From: an uncultured Parabacteroides sp.
GTDB lineage: Bacteria > Bacteroidota > Bacteroidia > Bacteroidales > Tannerellaceae
Length of the DNA: 12,850 nt
Direction of reading: 5' to 3'
Assembly: GCA_934718155.1 (NCBI GenBank)
Contig: CAKUZF010000058.1
Span: 1-12,850 of the forward strand
The notes beneath the pieces were generated by a model. The model ran no database searches and had not been told where the DNA came from. It was given only the letters and a program-made list of their open reading frames with translations. The translations under genes and the position numbers were made by a program. Shown here one piece after another: positions 6,796 through 12,850 of this stretch. Position 1 is the stretch's first letter. The number at the start of each line of letters is the position of its first letter.

Positions 6796-8172
6796 TTAGC
6801 AATGTTCGGCCTCGACCTCGTCTGTATGCAATGGGATTCGCTTGCCTAAGCGGCGTGCTCCATCGGCGGTAATCAGGTAATCCTCCTCGTTGCGGATGCC
6901 TGAGAAGTCTTTGTAGGTGAAGAGCTTGTCGTAGTTGATGAACTCCGTAAACTTGTTCTCCTTGCGCCACAGATCCATCAGCTCGGGGATGAAGTAAACG
7001 CCCGGCTCGATTGTCAATACGAAACCCGGCTCTAACTTACGGCCCAGACGCAATGACTTGCGGCCGAACTGCGTGCTCTTCGGCTGTCCGTTGTAGCCTA
7101 CGTACATCTCGCCGAGATTCTCCATGTCGTGTACGTCGAGACCCATCATGTGGCCTAATCCGCAAGGCATGAACATGGCGTGCGCACCCGCCTTCACAGC
7201 CTCCATCGGGTCGCCTTTCACGAAGCCCAGGTCTTTCAATCCCTCCATGATCACCTTGCAAGAGAGCTCATAGATGTCGACAAAAGGCACACCCGGACGC
7301 AAAGCCGCAACAGCCGCCTCGTGAGAAGCAACTTGGATGTCGTAAATCTCCTTTTGGCGTGTAGTGAACTTCTTGTCTGCCGGCATGGTAGACGACATAT
7401 CGCCTGCGTAGCCCATCTCCGTTTCCGCTCCAGCGTCGAGCAGCAGCATGTCGCCCGGCTTAATCACGTGGCTATGGTCGTGGTTGTGCAATGTCTGTCC
7501 GTTGATCGTAGCGATCGTGGGGAAAGAAAGGCTATAGTTGTTGGCATAAGCCACAGCCGATACAGCGGCCGCTACGTCAGACTCGCGCAAGCCCGGACGA
7601 ATGGTACGGATGGCGGCCAAGTGCATCTCGGCGGTCACGTTGCAGGCCTTCTCGATCTCGACGATCTCCTCCTCGCTCTTGTAGATGCGCTGGTTTACTA
7701 CGCCCATGATGAACGGAACAGAGGGCTTCTCCGCGCCCGGAGCGATGCCCAGCCATTGCTGCAGCTTGATCTGATGCTCTGCGCGATAAGTGGGCAGGTA
7801 ATGAATCTGCTGGCCTTTCGCCGCGGCCGATTTCAAATAGGTCTCGATTTCCTTAAACGGACGCACCTCGGTGATGCCGGCGGCCTCGCTCTTCTCCTTC
7901 AAGGTGGGCTGCGTGCCCATCCACACGATAGCGTCGATGGTCAGCTCGTCGCCAAAGATGATCTCTCTGTCGTTGTCGATGTCGATGATCGCTGAAAGCC
8001 CGGCGTAGGGTAATCCGAAGAAATACAAAAAGGTAGAGTCTTGGCGGAAGTGATAGGTGTTGTCCAGGTAGTTCATGCCACACTCATCGTTTCCCAAGAA
8101 TAATAAAAGGCCTGAGCCAATCGCCTTTTTCAAAGTAGCCCGGCGGGCCATATAAGTTTCTTTACTAAACAT
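6796..8172 (-). CDS. pepP: Xaa-Pro aminopeptidase (aminopeptidase P, M24B)
   Basis: This 458-residue cytoplasmic metallopeptidase removes an N-terminal residue that precedes proline. The first part (about 1-150) is the aminopeptidase P N-terminal domain. The pita-bread catalytic domain (about 165-445) carries the expected two-metal ligands: Asp246 in LLLDAGAE, Asp258 in YAGDMSS, His341 in CGLGHMMGLDVHD, Glu389 in LTIEPGVYF and Glu429 in GIRNEEDYLIT. Ligands, order and spacing are intact. The ATG at 8172 was chosen because a frame open to 8289 would run past the probable pepP promoter (-7 box 8199-8206), and because MFSKETYMARR is a normal family start. It is the first gene of the pepP-ogt-ispE operon and is divergent from proS across a 135-base intergenic region. 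Nothing is unusual apart from its partnering with a DNA repair gene and an isoprenoid gene, which probably reflects shared expression. Confidence 0.95.
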   Translation of the reverse strand: MFSKETYMARRATLKKAIGSGLLLFLGNDECGMNYLDNTYHFRQDSTFLYFFGLPYAGLSAIIDIDNDREIIFGDELTIDAIVWMGTQPTLKEKSEAAGITEVRPFKEIETYLKSAAAKGQQIHYLPTYRAEHQIKLQQWLGIAPGAEKPSVPFIMGVVNQRIYKSEEEIVEIEKACNVTAEMHLAAIRTIRPGLRESDVAAAVSAVAYANNYSLSFPTIATINGQTLHNHDHSHVIKPGDMLLLDAGAETEMGYAGDMSSTMPADKKFTTRQKEIYDIQVASHEAAVAALRPGVPFVDIYELSCKVIMEGLKDLGFVKGDPMEAVKAGAHAMFMPCGLGHMMGLDVHDMENLGEMYVGYNGQPKSTQFGRKSLRLGRKLEPGFVLTIEPGVYFIPELMDLWRKENKFTEFINYDKLFTYKDFSGIRNEEDYLITADGARRLGKRIPLHTDEVEAEHC

Positions 8173-8198
8173 AGCTGTATTTTTTTTGTTTTGCGATA

Positions 8199-8228
8199 CG
8201 AAGGTACTAATTAAAGTGAGAGAAGAAA
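8199..8228 (-). promoter_or_regulatory. Probable promoter of the pepP-ogt-ispE operon
   Basis: The minus strand shows TACCTTCG (8206-8199), a one-base variant of TAnnTTTG, with TTTC (8228-8225) 18 bases upstream. It ends 26 bases before the pepP ATG. Both elements are imperfect, but the position, just ahead of the chosen start in a divergent intergenic region, supports it. It is back-to-back with the proS promoter. Confidence 0.55.
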
Positions 8229-8249
8229 CCTGTGTCCGAAAAAATTGTG

Positions 8250-8257
8250 TACTTTTG
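8250..8257 (+). promoter_or_regulatory. Probable -7 box of the proS promoter
   Basis: TACTTTTG matches TAnnTTTG exactly and is followed by CGC, with the same TTGT(GT)ACTTTTGCG context as the promoter at 97-104. It ends 50 bases before the proS ATG. No good TTTG/TTG -33 element is present 19-21 bases upstream, so the upstream contact is weak or not of consensus type. Confidence 0.6.
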
Positions 8258-8307
8258 CGCTTTAAATAAGGTAAAATAGAATAAAACAAAGAAACTATAA
8301 GAAGAAA

Positions 8308-9789
8308 ATGGCAAAAGAGTTGAAAGAACTTACCCCCAGAAGTGAGAACTATTCACAGTGGTATCAGGATTTGGTGATCAAGGCCGACTTGGCCGAGAAC
8401 TCAGCCGTTCGTGGCTGTATGGTCATCAAGCCGTATGGTTATGCGATTTGGGAGAAGATGCAGCGCATCCTCGACGATAAATTCAAGGAGACGGGCCACG
8501 TCAACGCCTATTTCCCCCTGCTGATCCCGAAGTCGTTCCTCAGCAAAGAGGCCGAGCACGTAGAGGGTTTCGCCAAAGAGTGTGCCGTGGTGACACACTA
8601 TCGTTTGAAGACGAATCATGATGGCACGGGTGTCGTGGTCGATCCCGCCGCTAAGTTGGAGGAGGAGCTGATTATCCGTCCGACATCCGAGACGATCATT
8701 TGGAATACGTATCGTAACTGGATCCAGTCTTACCGCGACCTGCCCATCCTTTGCAACCAGTGGGCTAACGTGATGCGTTGGGAGATGCGTACGCGCCTCT
8801 TCCTCCGTACGGCCGAGTTCTTGTGGCAGGAGGGTCACACCGCTCACGCCACCCGCGAAGAGGCCGAGATTGAGGCAAAGAAGATGCAGGCGGTTTATGC
8901 CGACTTCGCCGAGAACTACATGGCTATGCCGGTCATCAAGGGCGTGAAGTCTGAGTCTGAGCGTTTCGCCGGAGCGTTGGATACCTACACGATCGAGGCG
9001 ATGATGCAGGACGGAAAGGCTTTGCAGGCTGGTACGTCTCACTTCCTGGGCCAGAACTTCGGAAAGGCCTTCGACGTGACTTTCATCGACAAGGAGGGAA
9101 AGAGCGATTATGCTTGGGCAACCTCTTGGGGCGTTTCAACCCGTTTGATCGGTGCGCTGATCATGTCGCATTCCGACGACAACGGCTTGGTGCTTCCGCC
9201 TCATTTGGCTCCGATCCAGGTAGTCATCGTGCCTATCTATCGCAACGCCGAGCAGCTGGCCGCTATCAGCGAGAAGGTGGCAGGCATCGTCGATCGCTTG
9301 AAGGCGATGGGCGTTTCGGTGAAGTATGATGATGCCGACAATCGCAAGCCGGGCTGGAAGTTCGCTCAGTATGAGTTGAAGGGTGTTCCCGTGCGTTTGG
9401 CCTTGGGTGGCCGCGACTTAGAGAACGGCACGATCGAGGTGATGCGTCGCGACACGTTGGAGAAGGAGACTCGCTCTATCGAGGGCATCGAGGAGTATGT
9501 AAAGAACCTGTTGGAGGAGATCCAGGCCAATATCTTCAAGAAGGCTTACGACCATCGTCAGGCCAACATCGTGAACGTTGACACCTACGAGGAGTTCAAA
9601 GAGCAGATCGAGAAGGGCGTCTTCATCATGGCTCACTGGGATGGTACGGCTGAGACCGAGGAGAAGATCAAGAACGAGACGAAGGCTACGATCCGATGCA
9701 TCCCGTTCGATGGCGATCCTACGCCGGGCAAGTGTATGGTGACGGGCAAGCCGTCGGCTCGCCGTGTGCTCTTCGCTCGCGCTTACTAA
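8308..9789 (+). CDS. proS: Prolyl-tRNA synthetase, archaeal/eukaryotic-type (class IIa)
   Basis: This 493-residue enzyme charges tRNA-Pro with proline. Length and layout match the short archaeal/eukaryotic-type ProRS, not the longer bacterial type with an editing insertion between motifs 2 and 3. The TxE proline/adenylate loop is RPTSE (124-128). Motif 2 covers MRWEMRTRLFLRTAEF (156-171), and motif 3 is GVSTRLIGALI (275-285) with its conserved Arg at 279. HFLGQNFGKAFDV (245-257) also fits the family. The anticodon-binding domain spans about 300-400 (starts PIQVVIVPI). The C-terminal domain (about 405-493) has two Cys in the usual metal-binding region and ends in Tyr, as in the archaeal-type group. 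The ATG at 8308 is preceded by an A-rich leader (GAAGAAA). The gene is monocistronic, with a strong terminator after it, and tRNA-Pro(UGG) lies 219 bases downstream. With no INS domain, cis-editing of Ala-tRNA-Pro is not expected from this protein. Confidence 0.96.
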   Translation: MAKELKELTPRSENYSQWYQDLVIKADLAENSAVRGCMVIKPYGYAIWEKMQRILDDKFKETGHVNAYFPLLIPKSFLSKEAEHVEGFAKECAVVTHYRLKTNHDGTGVVVDPAAKLEEELIIRPTSETIIWNTYRNWIQSYRDLPILCNQWANVMRWEMRTRLFLRTAEFLWQEGHTAHATREEAEIEAKKMQAVYADFAENYMAMPVIKGVKSESERFAGALDTYTIEAMMQDGKALQAGTSHFLGQNFGKAFDVTFIDKEGKSDYAWATSWGVSTRLIGALIMSHSDDNGLVLPPHLAPIQVVIVPIYRNAEQLAAISEKVAGIVDRLKAMGVSVKYDDADNRKPGWKFAQYELKGVPVRLALGGRDLENGTIEVMRRDTLEKETRSIEGIEEYVKNLLEEIQANIFKKAYDHRQANIVNVDTYEEFKEQIEKGVFIMAHWDGTAETEEKIKNETKATIRCIPFDGDPTPGKCMVTGKPSARRVLFARAY

Positions 9790-9820
9790 TCGAGGTATAA
9801 AGCACATTTCTATATGATGG

Positions 9821-9869
9821 GCTGCGTAGCGGTGGCAAGATCAAGCCACCGCTACGCAGCTCTTTTTTT
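9821..9869 (+). terminator. Strong intrinsic terminator of proS
   Basis: A perfect 16-bp GC-rich inverted repeat (9821-9836 with 9845-9860) encloses an 8-base loop and is followed by TC and seven T residues (9863-9869). It begins 32 bases after the proS stop. It should insulate the downstream tRNA gene from proS transcription. Confidence 0.95.
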
Positions 9870-9944
9870 GTGGAAAAGGATGGCGGCGCATATCCCCCTG
9901 AGCCTCTTGAACGATTCAAAGGAGAAGAAAAAGAGGCGAAAAGT

Positions 9945-9975
9945 TTTGGTGGTTTAAAAATAAACGCTACCTTTG
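9945..9975 (+). promoter_or_regulatory. Promoter of the tRNA-Pro gene
   Basis: TTTG at 9945-9948 and TACCTTTG at 9968-9975 are separated by 19 bases, an exact Bacteroidetes consensus. The -7 box ends 33 bases before the 5' end of the tRNA, leaving a short leader for RNase P to remove. This is the best-matched promoter in the window, in keeping with a strongly expressed tRNA. Confidence 0.82.
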
Positions 9976-10008
9976 CAGCGCATTTGAGAAACAGATGCTA
10001 AAATCATT

Positions 10009-10083
10009 CGGGGTGTAGCGCAGTCCGGTTAGCGCACCTGCTTTGGGAGCAGGGGGTCCCAAGTTCGAATCTTGGTACCCCGA
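10009..10083 (+). tRNA. tRNA-Pro, anticodon UGG
   Basis: The sequence folds as a complete cloverleaf: acceptor stem 10009-10015 with 10076-10082 (one G-T pair), T-A at 10016-10017, D stem 10018-10021 with 10032-10035, anticodon stem 10037-10041 with 10049-10053, and T stem 10059-10063 with 10071-10075 around a TTCGAAT loop. The anticodon at 10044-10046 is TGG, giving tRNA-Pro(UGG), which can read all or most CCN codons depending on modification. The C1 start, opposite G72, and the A73 discriminator fit bacterial tRNA-Pro. The 3' CCA is not encoded (the gene is followed by CAA), so a CCA-adding enzyme is needed. No second tRNA follows. Confidence 0.96.
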
Positions 10084-10091
10084 CAATATTA

Positions 10092-10130
10092 AAGGCTTGG
10101 AAATCATTCGGTTTTCAAGCCTTCTTGTTT
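10092..10130 (+). terminator. Intrinsic terminator of the tRNA-Pro transcript
   Basis: An 8-bp perfect stem (10092-10099 with 10116-10123) extends through a G-T pair and A-T pairs to about 12 bp (to 10103 and 10112), with a small loop around CATTCG. A T-rich tail (CTTGTTTTA) follows. It lies 9 bases after the tRNA and ends about 25 bases before the convergent Spy-like gene's stop, so it may also limit transcripts from that side, though the T-tract there is poor. Confidence 0.78.
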
Positions 10131-10153
10131 TATGGTGCTTCCCTCTGATCGGC

Positions 10154-10606
10154 TCACCGCCGTCTCATCCTTTGGCCTCCCTTTGGCCCATGCTGCGAGA
10201 AGCGATTCATCATCTTCTGCTCTATCTCGTAAACACGTTGAATCTGCTTCTGTGTCAGGAATTGTGAGTATTTCTTGTAATACTTTTGCCGGATGCTGAG
10301 AATCTTCTCGCTCATCTCAAACCGCTTCTTGATGTTCTGCTCAATCTGGGCGTCGGAGTCGTTCTTGTGGAAACGAGGGCGAGGACCGAGCGCCCAAACC
10401 TCCTTTTGGCACTGGGTGTAGGTGTCGACAAACTTGGCTGTGACCTTGTCGTCGAGCGACAAGTCGGTGGCGATGTGCTGCGCTTGCTTTTCAGCCAGTT
10501 GCTCACGAGATAGGCGCTCTTTGGGTGTTGAATTCTGAGCGAAGGCGTTGACGGCGAAAAGCATCATCGCGACAACTAAAATCAGGTTGCTAACAATCTT
10601 TTTCAT
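10154..10606 (-). CDS. Small exported Spy/CpxP-like protein (LTxxQ motif)
   Basis: This 150-residue protein has a clear signal peptide, MKKIVSNLILVVAMMLFAVNAFA, cleaved after residue 23. The mature part is short, charged and helical. It contains LTQKQ (117-121), which fits the LTxxQ motif of Spy/CpxP periplasmic chaperone-like proteins, set in a long amphipathic helix (about 85-137). The C-terminus is a basic GPKGGQRMRRR tail. The start at 10606 was chosen over an ATG at 10618 because it gives a standard lysine-rich signal-peptide n-region. It is the third gene of the sigma/anti-sigma unit, 39 bases after the anti-sigma stop. Family members bind unfolded periplasmic proteins or sense metals. 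Which applies here is inference, and the LTxxQ assignment rests on one motif plus size, export and context. Confidence 0.85.
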   Translation of the reverse strand: MKKIVSNLILVVAMMLFAVNAFAQNSTPKERLSREQLAEKQAQHIATDLSLDDKVTAKFVDTYTQCQKEVWALGPRPRFHKNDSDAQIEQNIKKRFEMSEKILSIRQKYYKKYSQFLTQKQIQRVYEIEQKMMNRFSQHGPKGGQRMRRR

Positions 10607-10645
10607 AATCCAAATCATTTATTTCTTATTGATAATCGGTTCGTT

Positions 10646-11002
10646 TTAATGGTTGAGGAATACATCCTCTTGATACATGTCGAGCAGGTAATCTTGGTCG
10701 CTTGCTGATAGCTGGGCGAAAGCCTGTTCCAGTTCCTGCATGTCGATGTCGGCCTCCGTTGGTTGAGAAGCTACGTAGTCTATTTTGATGGCAAGGAAAG
10801 CCGCGACGGCCGCCGCTGCCAATAAGGCCGCAGGCCAATAAGCCTTGCCTATGCCATGCGCTCTTGCGGGGATGCGAATCTCCCTCGGAGCCTCTTCCTT
10901 CACGGCATCAAGAATGTTCGCCTCCATTTGGGCGAAGAAACCCTCCGGAGTGGTGTATGGCATGCGTTTGCCTATCTGGTTGAAATCGAAATCTGTATCC
11001 AT
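10646..11002 (-). CDS. Single-pass membrane protein, probable anti-sigma factor
   Basis: This 118-residue protein has an N-terminal cytoplasmic segment with IGKRMPYTTPEGFF (10-23), a motif typical of short Bacteroidetes proteins encoded next to ECF sigma factors. One transmembrane helix follows (about 55-73, Ala/Leu-rich), then a short periplasmic tail (74-118) rich in acidic residues and Gln. The start at 11002 follows the sigma stop by four bases. A longer frame to 11053 would run into the sigma gene. The tight spacing and the single-TM architecture make an anti-sigma role likely: the N-terminal part would hold the sigma factor at the membrane until a periplasmic signal releases it. No classical zinc-binding HxxxCxxC motif is present, so it is not a ZAS-type anti-sigma factor. 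Confidence 0.82.
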   Translation of the reverse strand: MDTDFDFNQIGKRMPYTTPEGFFAQMEANILDAVKEEAPREIRIPARAHGIGKAYWPAALLAAAAVAAFLAIKIDYVASQPTEADIDMQELEQAFAQLSASDQDYLLDMYQEDVFLNH

Positions 11003-11006
11003 ATCT

Positions 11007-11546
11007 TTATTCGTTTGCGTGAATATACTTGATGATTTTCTCTTTGGCCGCATGATAGCTGGCCTTGATGCTTGTGGCTGTTGAGCCTGCTATCTTGGCA
11101 ATCTCGTCGTAGCCCAATTCGTCGTAGTAGCGCAGGTTGAAAGCCAGTTGCTGCTTGGGTGGTAGCCGGAGTATCGCCTTCTGCAACTCCACGGCCACTT
11201 TGTCGTCGTAGTCGATGTAGTTGTCGGCGGCTATCAGGCTTACGCCAGTCGATTCGGAATCGATCGAGACCTCCTCCTGCCTGCGCTTGCCGATGAGTCG
11301 CAAAGCCTCGTTGGTCGCGATGCGGTATATCCAGCTGCGGAAGGAGCAATCGCCTCGGTACTGATCGAGCGAGCGGAATAGCCTGACGAAAGTCTCTTGC
11401 GAGGCATCTTGGGCATCTTCGTGCGAAACCACCAGTCGGCGTATGTGCCAATAGATTGGCTCCTGATACTTCGCAAGCAGCATGCGGAATCCTATTTCGC
11501 GGTTGCGTTCGAGGGCTTCGATTATCTCTTTGTCATGTGTTGTCAT
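11007..11546 (-). CDS. ECF-type RNA polymerase sigma factor (sigma-70 family)
   Basis: This 179-residue protein redirects RNA polymerase to stress-response promoters. Region 2 spans about 21-88, with DAQDASQETFVRLFRSL (44-60) and the typical SFRSWIYRIATNEAL (68-82). Region 4 spans about 122-172, with LPPKQQLAFNLRYYDELGYDEIAKI (128-152), whose tail leads into a helix-turn-helix. Regions 1 and 3 are absent, as in ECF sigmas. The ATG at 11546 was chosen because the next upstream ATG (11582) adds 12 residues with no family support. It opens a three-gene leftward unit with the probable anti-sigma and the Spy-like gene, a common autoregulated arrangement. Two palindromes lie just upstream. Its target promoters cannot be read from the window. 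Confidence 0.94.
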   Translation of the reverse strand: MTTHDKEIIEALERNREIGFRMLLAKYQEPIYWHIRRLVVSHEDAQDASQETFVRLFRSLDQYRGDCSFRSWIYRIATNEALRLIGKRRQEEVSIDSESTGVSLIAADNYIDYDDKVAVELQKAILRLPPKQQLAFNLRYYDELGYDEIAKIAGSTATSIKASYHAAKEKIIKYIHANE

Positions 11547-11585
11547 AAACAGTTTGATGATGAAACAATGTCTTTTCGTCATTCC

Positions 11586-11610
11586 AACGGGCCCGTTTTC
11601 ATGAACGTTC
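11586..11610. promoter_or_regulatory. Paired palindromes upstream of the sigma gene
   Basis: Two perfect palindromes sit close together: AACGGGCCCGTT (11586-11597) and GAACGTTC (11603-11610), 5 bases apart and 40 to 64 bases upstream of the sigma ATG. They could be an operator or part of the control region of the sigma unit. No consensus -7/-33 pair for the housekeeping sigma was found in 11547-11659, so an ECF-type promoter may lie here, but it cannot be assigned. Confidence 0.4.
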
Positions 11611-11659
11611 TATTTATTAGACCTCGCCAACTGGGAAAAGTAAAAAGAGCGAGTAAAGT

Positions 11660-12295
11660 TTATTTTACAAGATATATGATTGCTTGTAGCATTTCTAAGA
11701 AACGTGCTGCATGACCGCCATCCATCTGCACATGATGAAACTGGAAGGAGATGGGAAGCGTGGTTCGGAAGAAGCTACGGCGATAACTCCCCCACATCAG
11801 CATGGGGTTGCAGAACATATCGGTGTATTGATTAACGATACTATCAAGCGCCGTCGCTATCATCGCCGATGTCCCAACCACCATCGCATCCTCTAAAAAA
11901 GATGACTTACATTCAGCAGCAGCCTCTGCCGTCAGGCGAAGATAATCTTCATTAAACTTCTGAATATTATCAGAATAAGGAATGTCGCAGGAGTTGATTC
12001 CGCCCTTCTTGTTTTCCACAATTACGTTAATGGCGATTGAATCGTATTGCATCAATCGCCAGGATGAACCAGATCCTTTTTCCGGAAGAAGATAAAATTC
12101 CCTGGTTCTCGATGCTGCGCGACCTATCGCCCAGCATAAGATCATATTGAATTTCCATCCCCTCTTTCTGCTTATCTTCAAGATTCGGGAAACATCGAAT
12201 GTCTTGGTCAGGGTTACCATCGGCATCGGCGACGACATCCATAATTCGAATGCCTCCGCCCTGGAAGTTTCTCTTGGATTTATCTCTTTCTTCAT
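11660..12295 (-). CDS. Chloramphenicol acetyltransferase-like (CatA-fold) acyltransferase
   Basis: This 211-residue protein has the size of type-A chloramphenicol acetyltransferase and carries the signature HHVQMDGGH (187-195). Within it H188 is the HxxxDG catalytic His, as in CAT, and D192 is the structural Asp. Other parts resemble CAT only loosely. The N-terminal W-R-x-x-H-F element of authentic CAT is not recognisable (SRAEAFELWM here), so it is a divergent member. The expected reaction is acyl transfer from acyl-CoA to a hydroxyl group, substrate unknown. Chloramphenicol resistance should not be assumed. It starts 13 bases after the four-helix membrane gene, with an A/G-rich leader, so it is probably co-transcribed with it and the GyrI-like gene. 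The region is AT-rich (about 35% GC in one 60-base sample at 12301-12360). No clear terminator was seen between it and the sigma unit. Confidence 0.88.
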   Translation of the reverse strand: MKKEINPRETSRAEAFELWMSSPMPMVTLTKTFDVSRILKISRKRGWKFNMILCWAIGRAASRTREFYLLPEKGSGSSWRLMQYDSIAINVIVENKKGGINSCDIPYSDNIQKFNEDYLRLTAEAAAECKSSFLEDAMVVGTSAMIATALDSIVNQYTDMFCNPMLMWGSYRRSFFRTTLPISFQFHHVQMDGGHAARFLEMLQAIIYLVK

Positions 12296-12308
12296 AACAT
12301 TCTCTTTT

Positions 12309-12722
12309 TTATACTTGCTTTTCTCGTTTCAGCCCAGGAAAATAGCAATAGACGAGTAATGCGGGCACTAAGGTTGAGAAGAATTGCAGATAAGTAAACT
12401 CATACAACAGCCAATCTATCCCTACTATTACTCTGATAGAATACAAGCCAACAATTACAATCATCACCAATCTATGTAACGGTAATTTTCTCATATCGCC
12501 TGCAACAGAGAGCGCATATAAGCCTGCAATGGCAAAGCCTACAGCCAGGCAAACCGTAACAACATACAACAGCCATTCCTGCTCGAAACAGAGATGCCTC
12601 ATTTCATCCCAAATATCATAAGCCTTGAATGCCTCCTCTAAAAAGAAGAGGCAAATCAAATGGCCTATGGCAATCAGAAAATGAAGAAAGGCTCCTACTC
12701 TTAACCTAAATATATTTAGCAT
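12309..12722 (-). CDS. Four-helix membrane protein, function unknown
   Basis: This 137-residue protein has four hydrophobic helices (about 9-28, 50-73, 83-103 and 112-128) with short loops and a basic C-terminus. A Trp/Glu-rich stretch lies between helices 1 and 2 (38-50). No known family can be named. The start at 12722 was preferred over an ATG at 12746, which would overlap the end of the upstream gene. MLNIFRLRVGAFLHF is a natural membrane-protein start. It begins 5 bases after the GyrI-like stop and ends 13 bases before the CAT-like start, indicating one transcript. It could be a small efflux or signalling partner of the CAT-like enzyme, but this is only context. Confidence 0.82.
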   Translation of the reverse strand: MLNIFRLRVGAFLHFLIAIGHLICLFFLEEAFKAYDIWDEMRHLCFEQEWLLYVVTVCLAVGFAIAGLYALSVAGDMRKLPLHRLVMIVIVGLYSIRVIVGIDWLLYEFTYLQFFSTLVPALLVYCYFPGLKREKQV

Positions 12723-12727
12723 AATTT

Positions 12728-12850
12728 CTACTCTATCGGAATCCAAATCTCTGTTAGCAATTCCTCCGGAGCCGTTGTCTCCGGGTCGTTCAGGTAACGC
12801 TCAAACATCTGACAATGCTCCAACACTCCGCTTCCCAACTTCACCTTCTC
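12728..12850 (-). CDS. GyrI-like effector-binding domain protein, C-terminal end (partial)
   Basis: The reverse strand from the window edge encodes 40 residues ending in a TAG at 12728-12730. The C-terminus, FERYLNDPETTAPEEL followed by LTEIWIPIE, matches the end of GyrI-like small-molecule-binding domains, whose family typically closes with a D-P-x-T-x-P-E pattern and a final I-x-x-P-I/L strand. The N-terminal part, which would show whether this is an AraC-type regulator with a GyrI domain or a stand-alone GyrI protein, is beyond the right edge. It heads the unit with the membrane protein and the CAT-like gene in the leftward direction. Confidence 0.72.
   Translation of the reverse strand, partial: EKVKLGSGVLEHCQMFERYLNDPETTAPEELLTEIWIPIE

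Noticed and set aside
7180..7995. Open reading frame of 271 codons on the plus strand, opposite pepP
   Set aside because: It lies entirely inside pepP, whose catalytic residues are all intact. The translation has no recognisable domain and is rich in Arg, His, Leu and Val as expected from the complement of a codon-biased gene.
8401..9042. Open reading frame of 213 codons on the minus strand, opposite proS
   Set aside because: It is contained in the proS coding sequence, with no promoter or leader and no family-like motif. It is a codon-bias shadow.
9902..9937. Inverted repeat GCCTCTT/AAGAGGC between proS and the tRNA promoter
   Set aside because: Only 7 bp with a 22-base loop and no T-tract. 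It is probably incidental, and a far stronger terminator lies just upstream.
10279..10288. TACTTTTG, an exact -7 box match, on the plus strand inside the Spy-like gene
   Set aside because: It lies within an antisense coding region, no plus-strand gene starts within several hundred bases, and the motif is short enough to occur by chance.
11660..12295. Possible true chloramphenicol resistance gene (cat)
   Set aside because: Only the HxxxDG core is clearly shared. The N-terminal substrate and trimer motifs of authentic CAT are not recognisable, so the substrate is left open.

Overview
The window looks like a chromosomal segment of a gut-type Bacteroidales bacterium (Bacteroides, Parabacteroides or a close relative). 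The grounds are repeated promoters of the Bacteroidetes form TTTG-N19-TAnnTTTG, A-rich rather than Shine-Dalgarno leaders, a secreted Bacteroidetes-type GH2 beta-galactosidase, an archaeal/eukaryotic-type prolyl-tRNA synthetase, and an ECF sigma / short anti-sigma / Spy-like gene cluster. Genus-level placement cannot be settled by eye. Most of the content is conserved housekeeping. The left end and especially the right end are more AT-rich than the middle.

Layout. Bases 1-31 are the 3' end of a 5S rRNA gene, so an rRNA operon ends here, followed by a strong hairpin terminator. A promoter that starts inside that terminator's T-tract drives a membrane-anchored coiled-coil protein of unknown function (137-1042, +). 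A terminator at 1073-1111 separates it from a leftward block: a lipoprotein alpha/beta-hydrolase (1138-2121), a full-length exported beta-galactosidase (2207-5317), and a compact operon pepP-ogt-ispE (8172 down to 5403). That operon encodes a proline-specific aminopeptidase, a DNA alkylation-repair methyltransferase and an isoprenoid-pathway kinase. No SusC/SusD pair or sugar regulator accompanies the beta-galactosidase inside the window.

Divergent from pepP, proS (8308-9789, +) encodes prolyl-tRNA synthetase. It ends at a 16-bp perfect hairpin terminator and is followed, under a separate promoter, by a tRNA-Pro(UGG) gene at 10009-10083. The enzyme and one of its substrate tRNAs are therefore neighbours.

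The right third is again leftward. One three-gene unit encodes an ECF sigma factor, a single-pass membrane protein that is probably its anti-sigma factor, and a small exported Spy/CpxP-like protein (11546 down to 10154). This arrangement suggests an envelope-stress or periplasmic chaperone response. Upstream of it is an AT-rich unit at the window edge: the C-terminal end of a GyrI-like effector-binding protein, a four-helix membrane protein and a CAT-like acyltransferase. Its spacing suggests co-transcription and it may be a ligand-responsive resistance or detoxification unit, but its substrate is unknown.

No CRISPR array, insertion sequence, prophage gene or attachment site was seen. Nothing in the window is clearly a new type of system. 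The candidates most worth following are the GyrI/4TM/CAT-like unit, the sigma/anti-sigma/Spy-like unit and the coiled-coil protein next to the rRNA operon.
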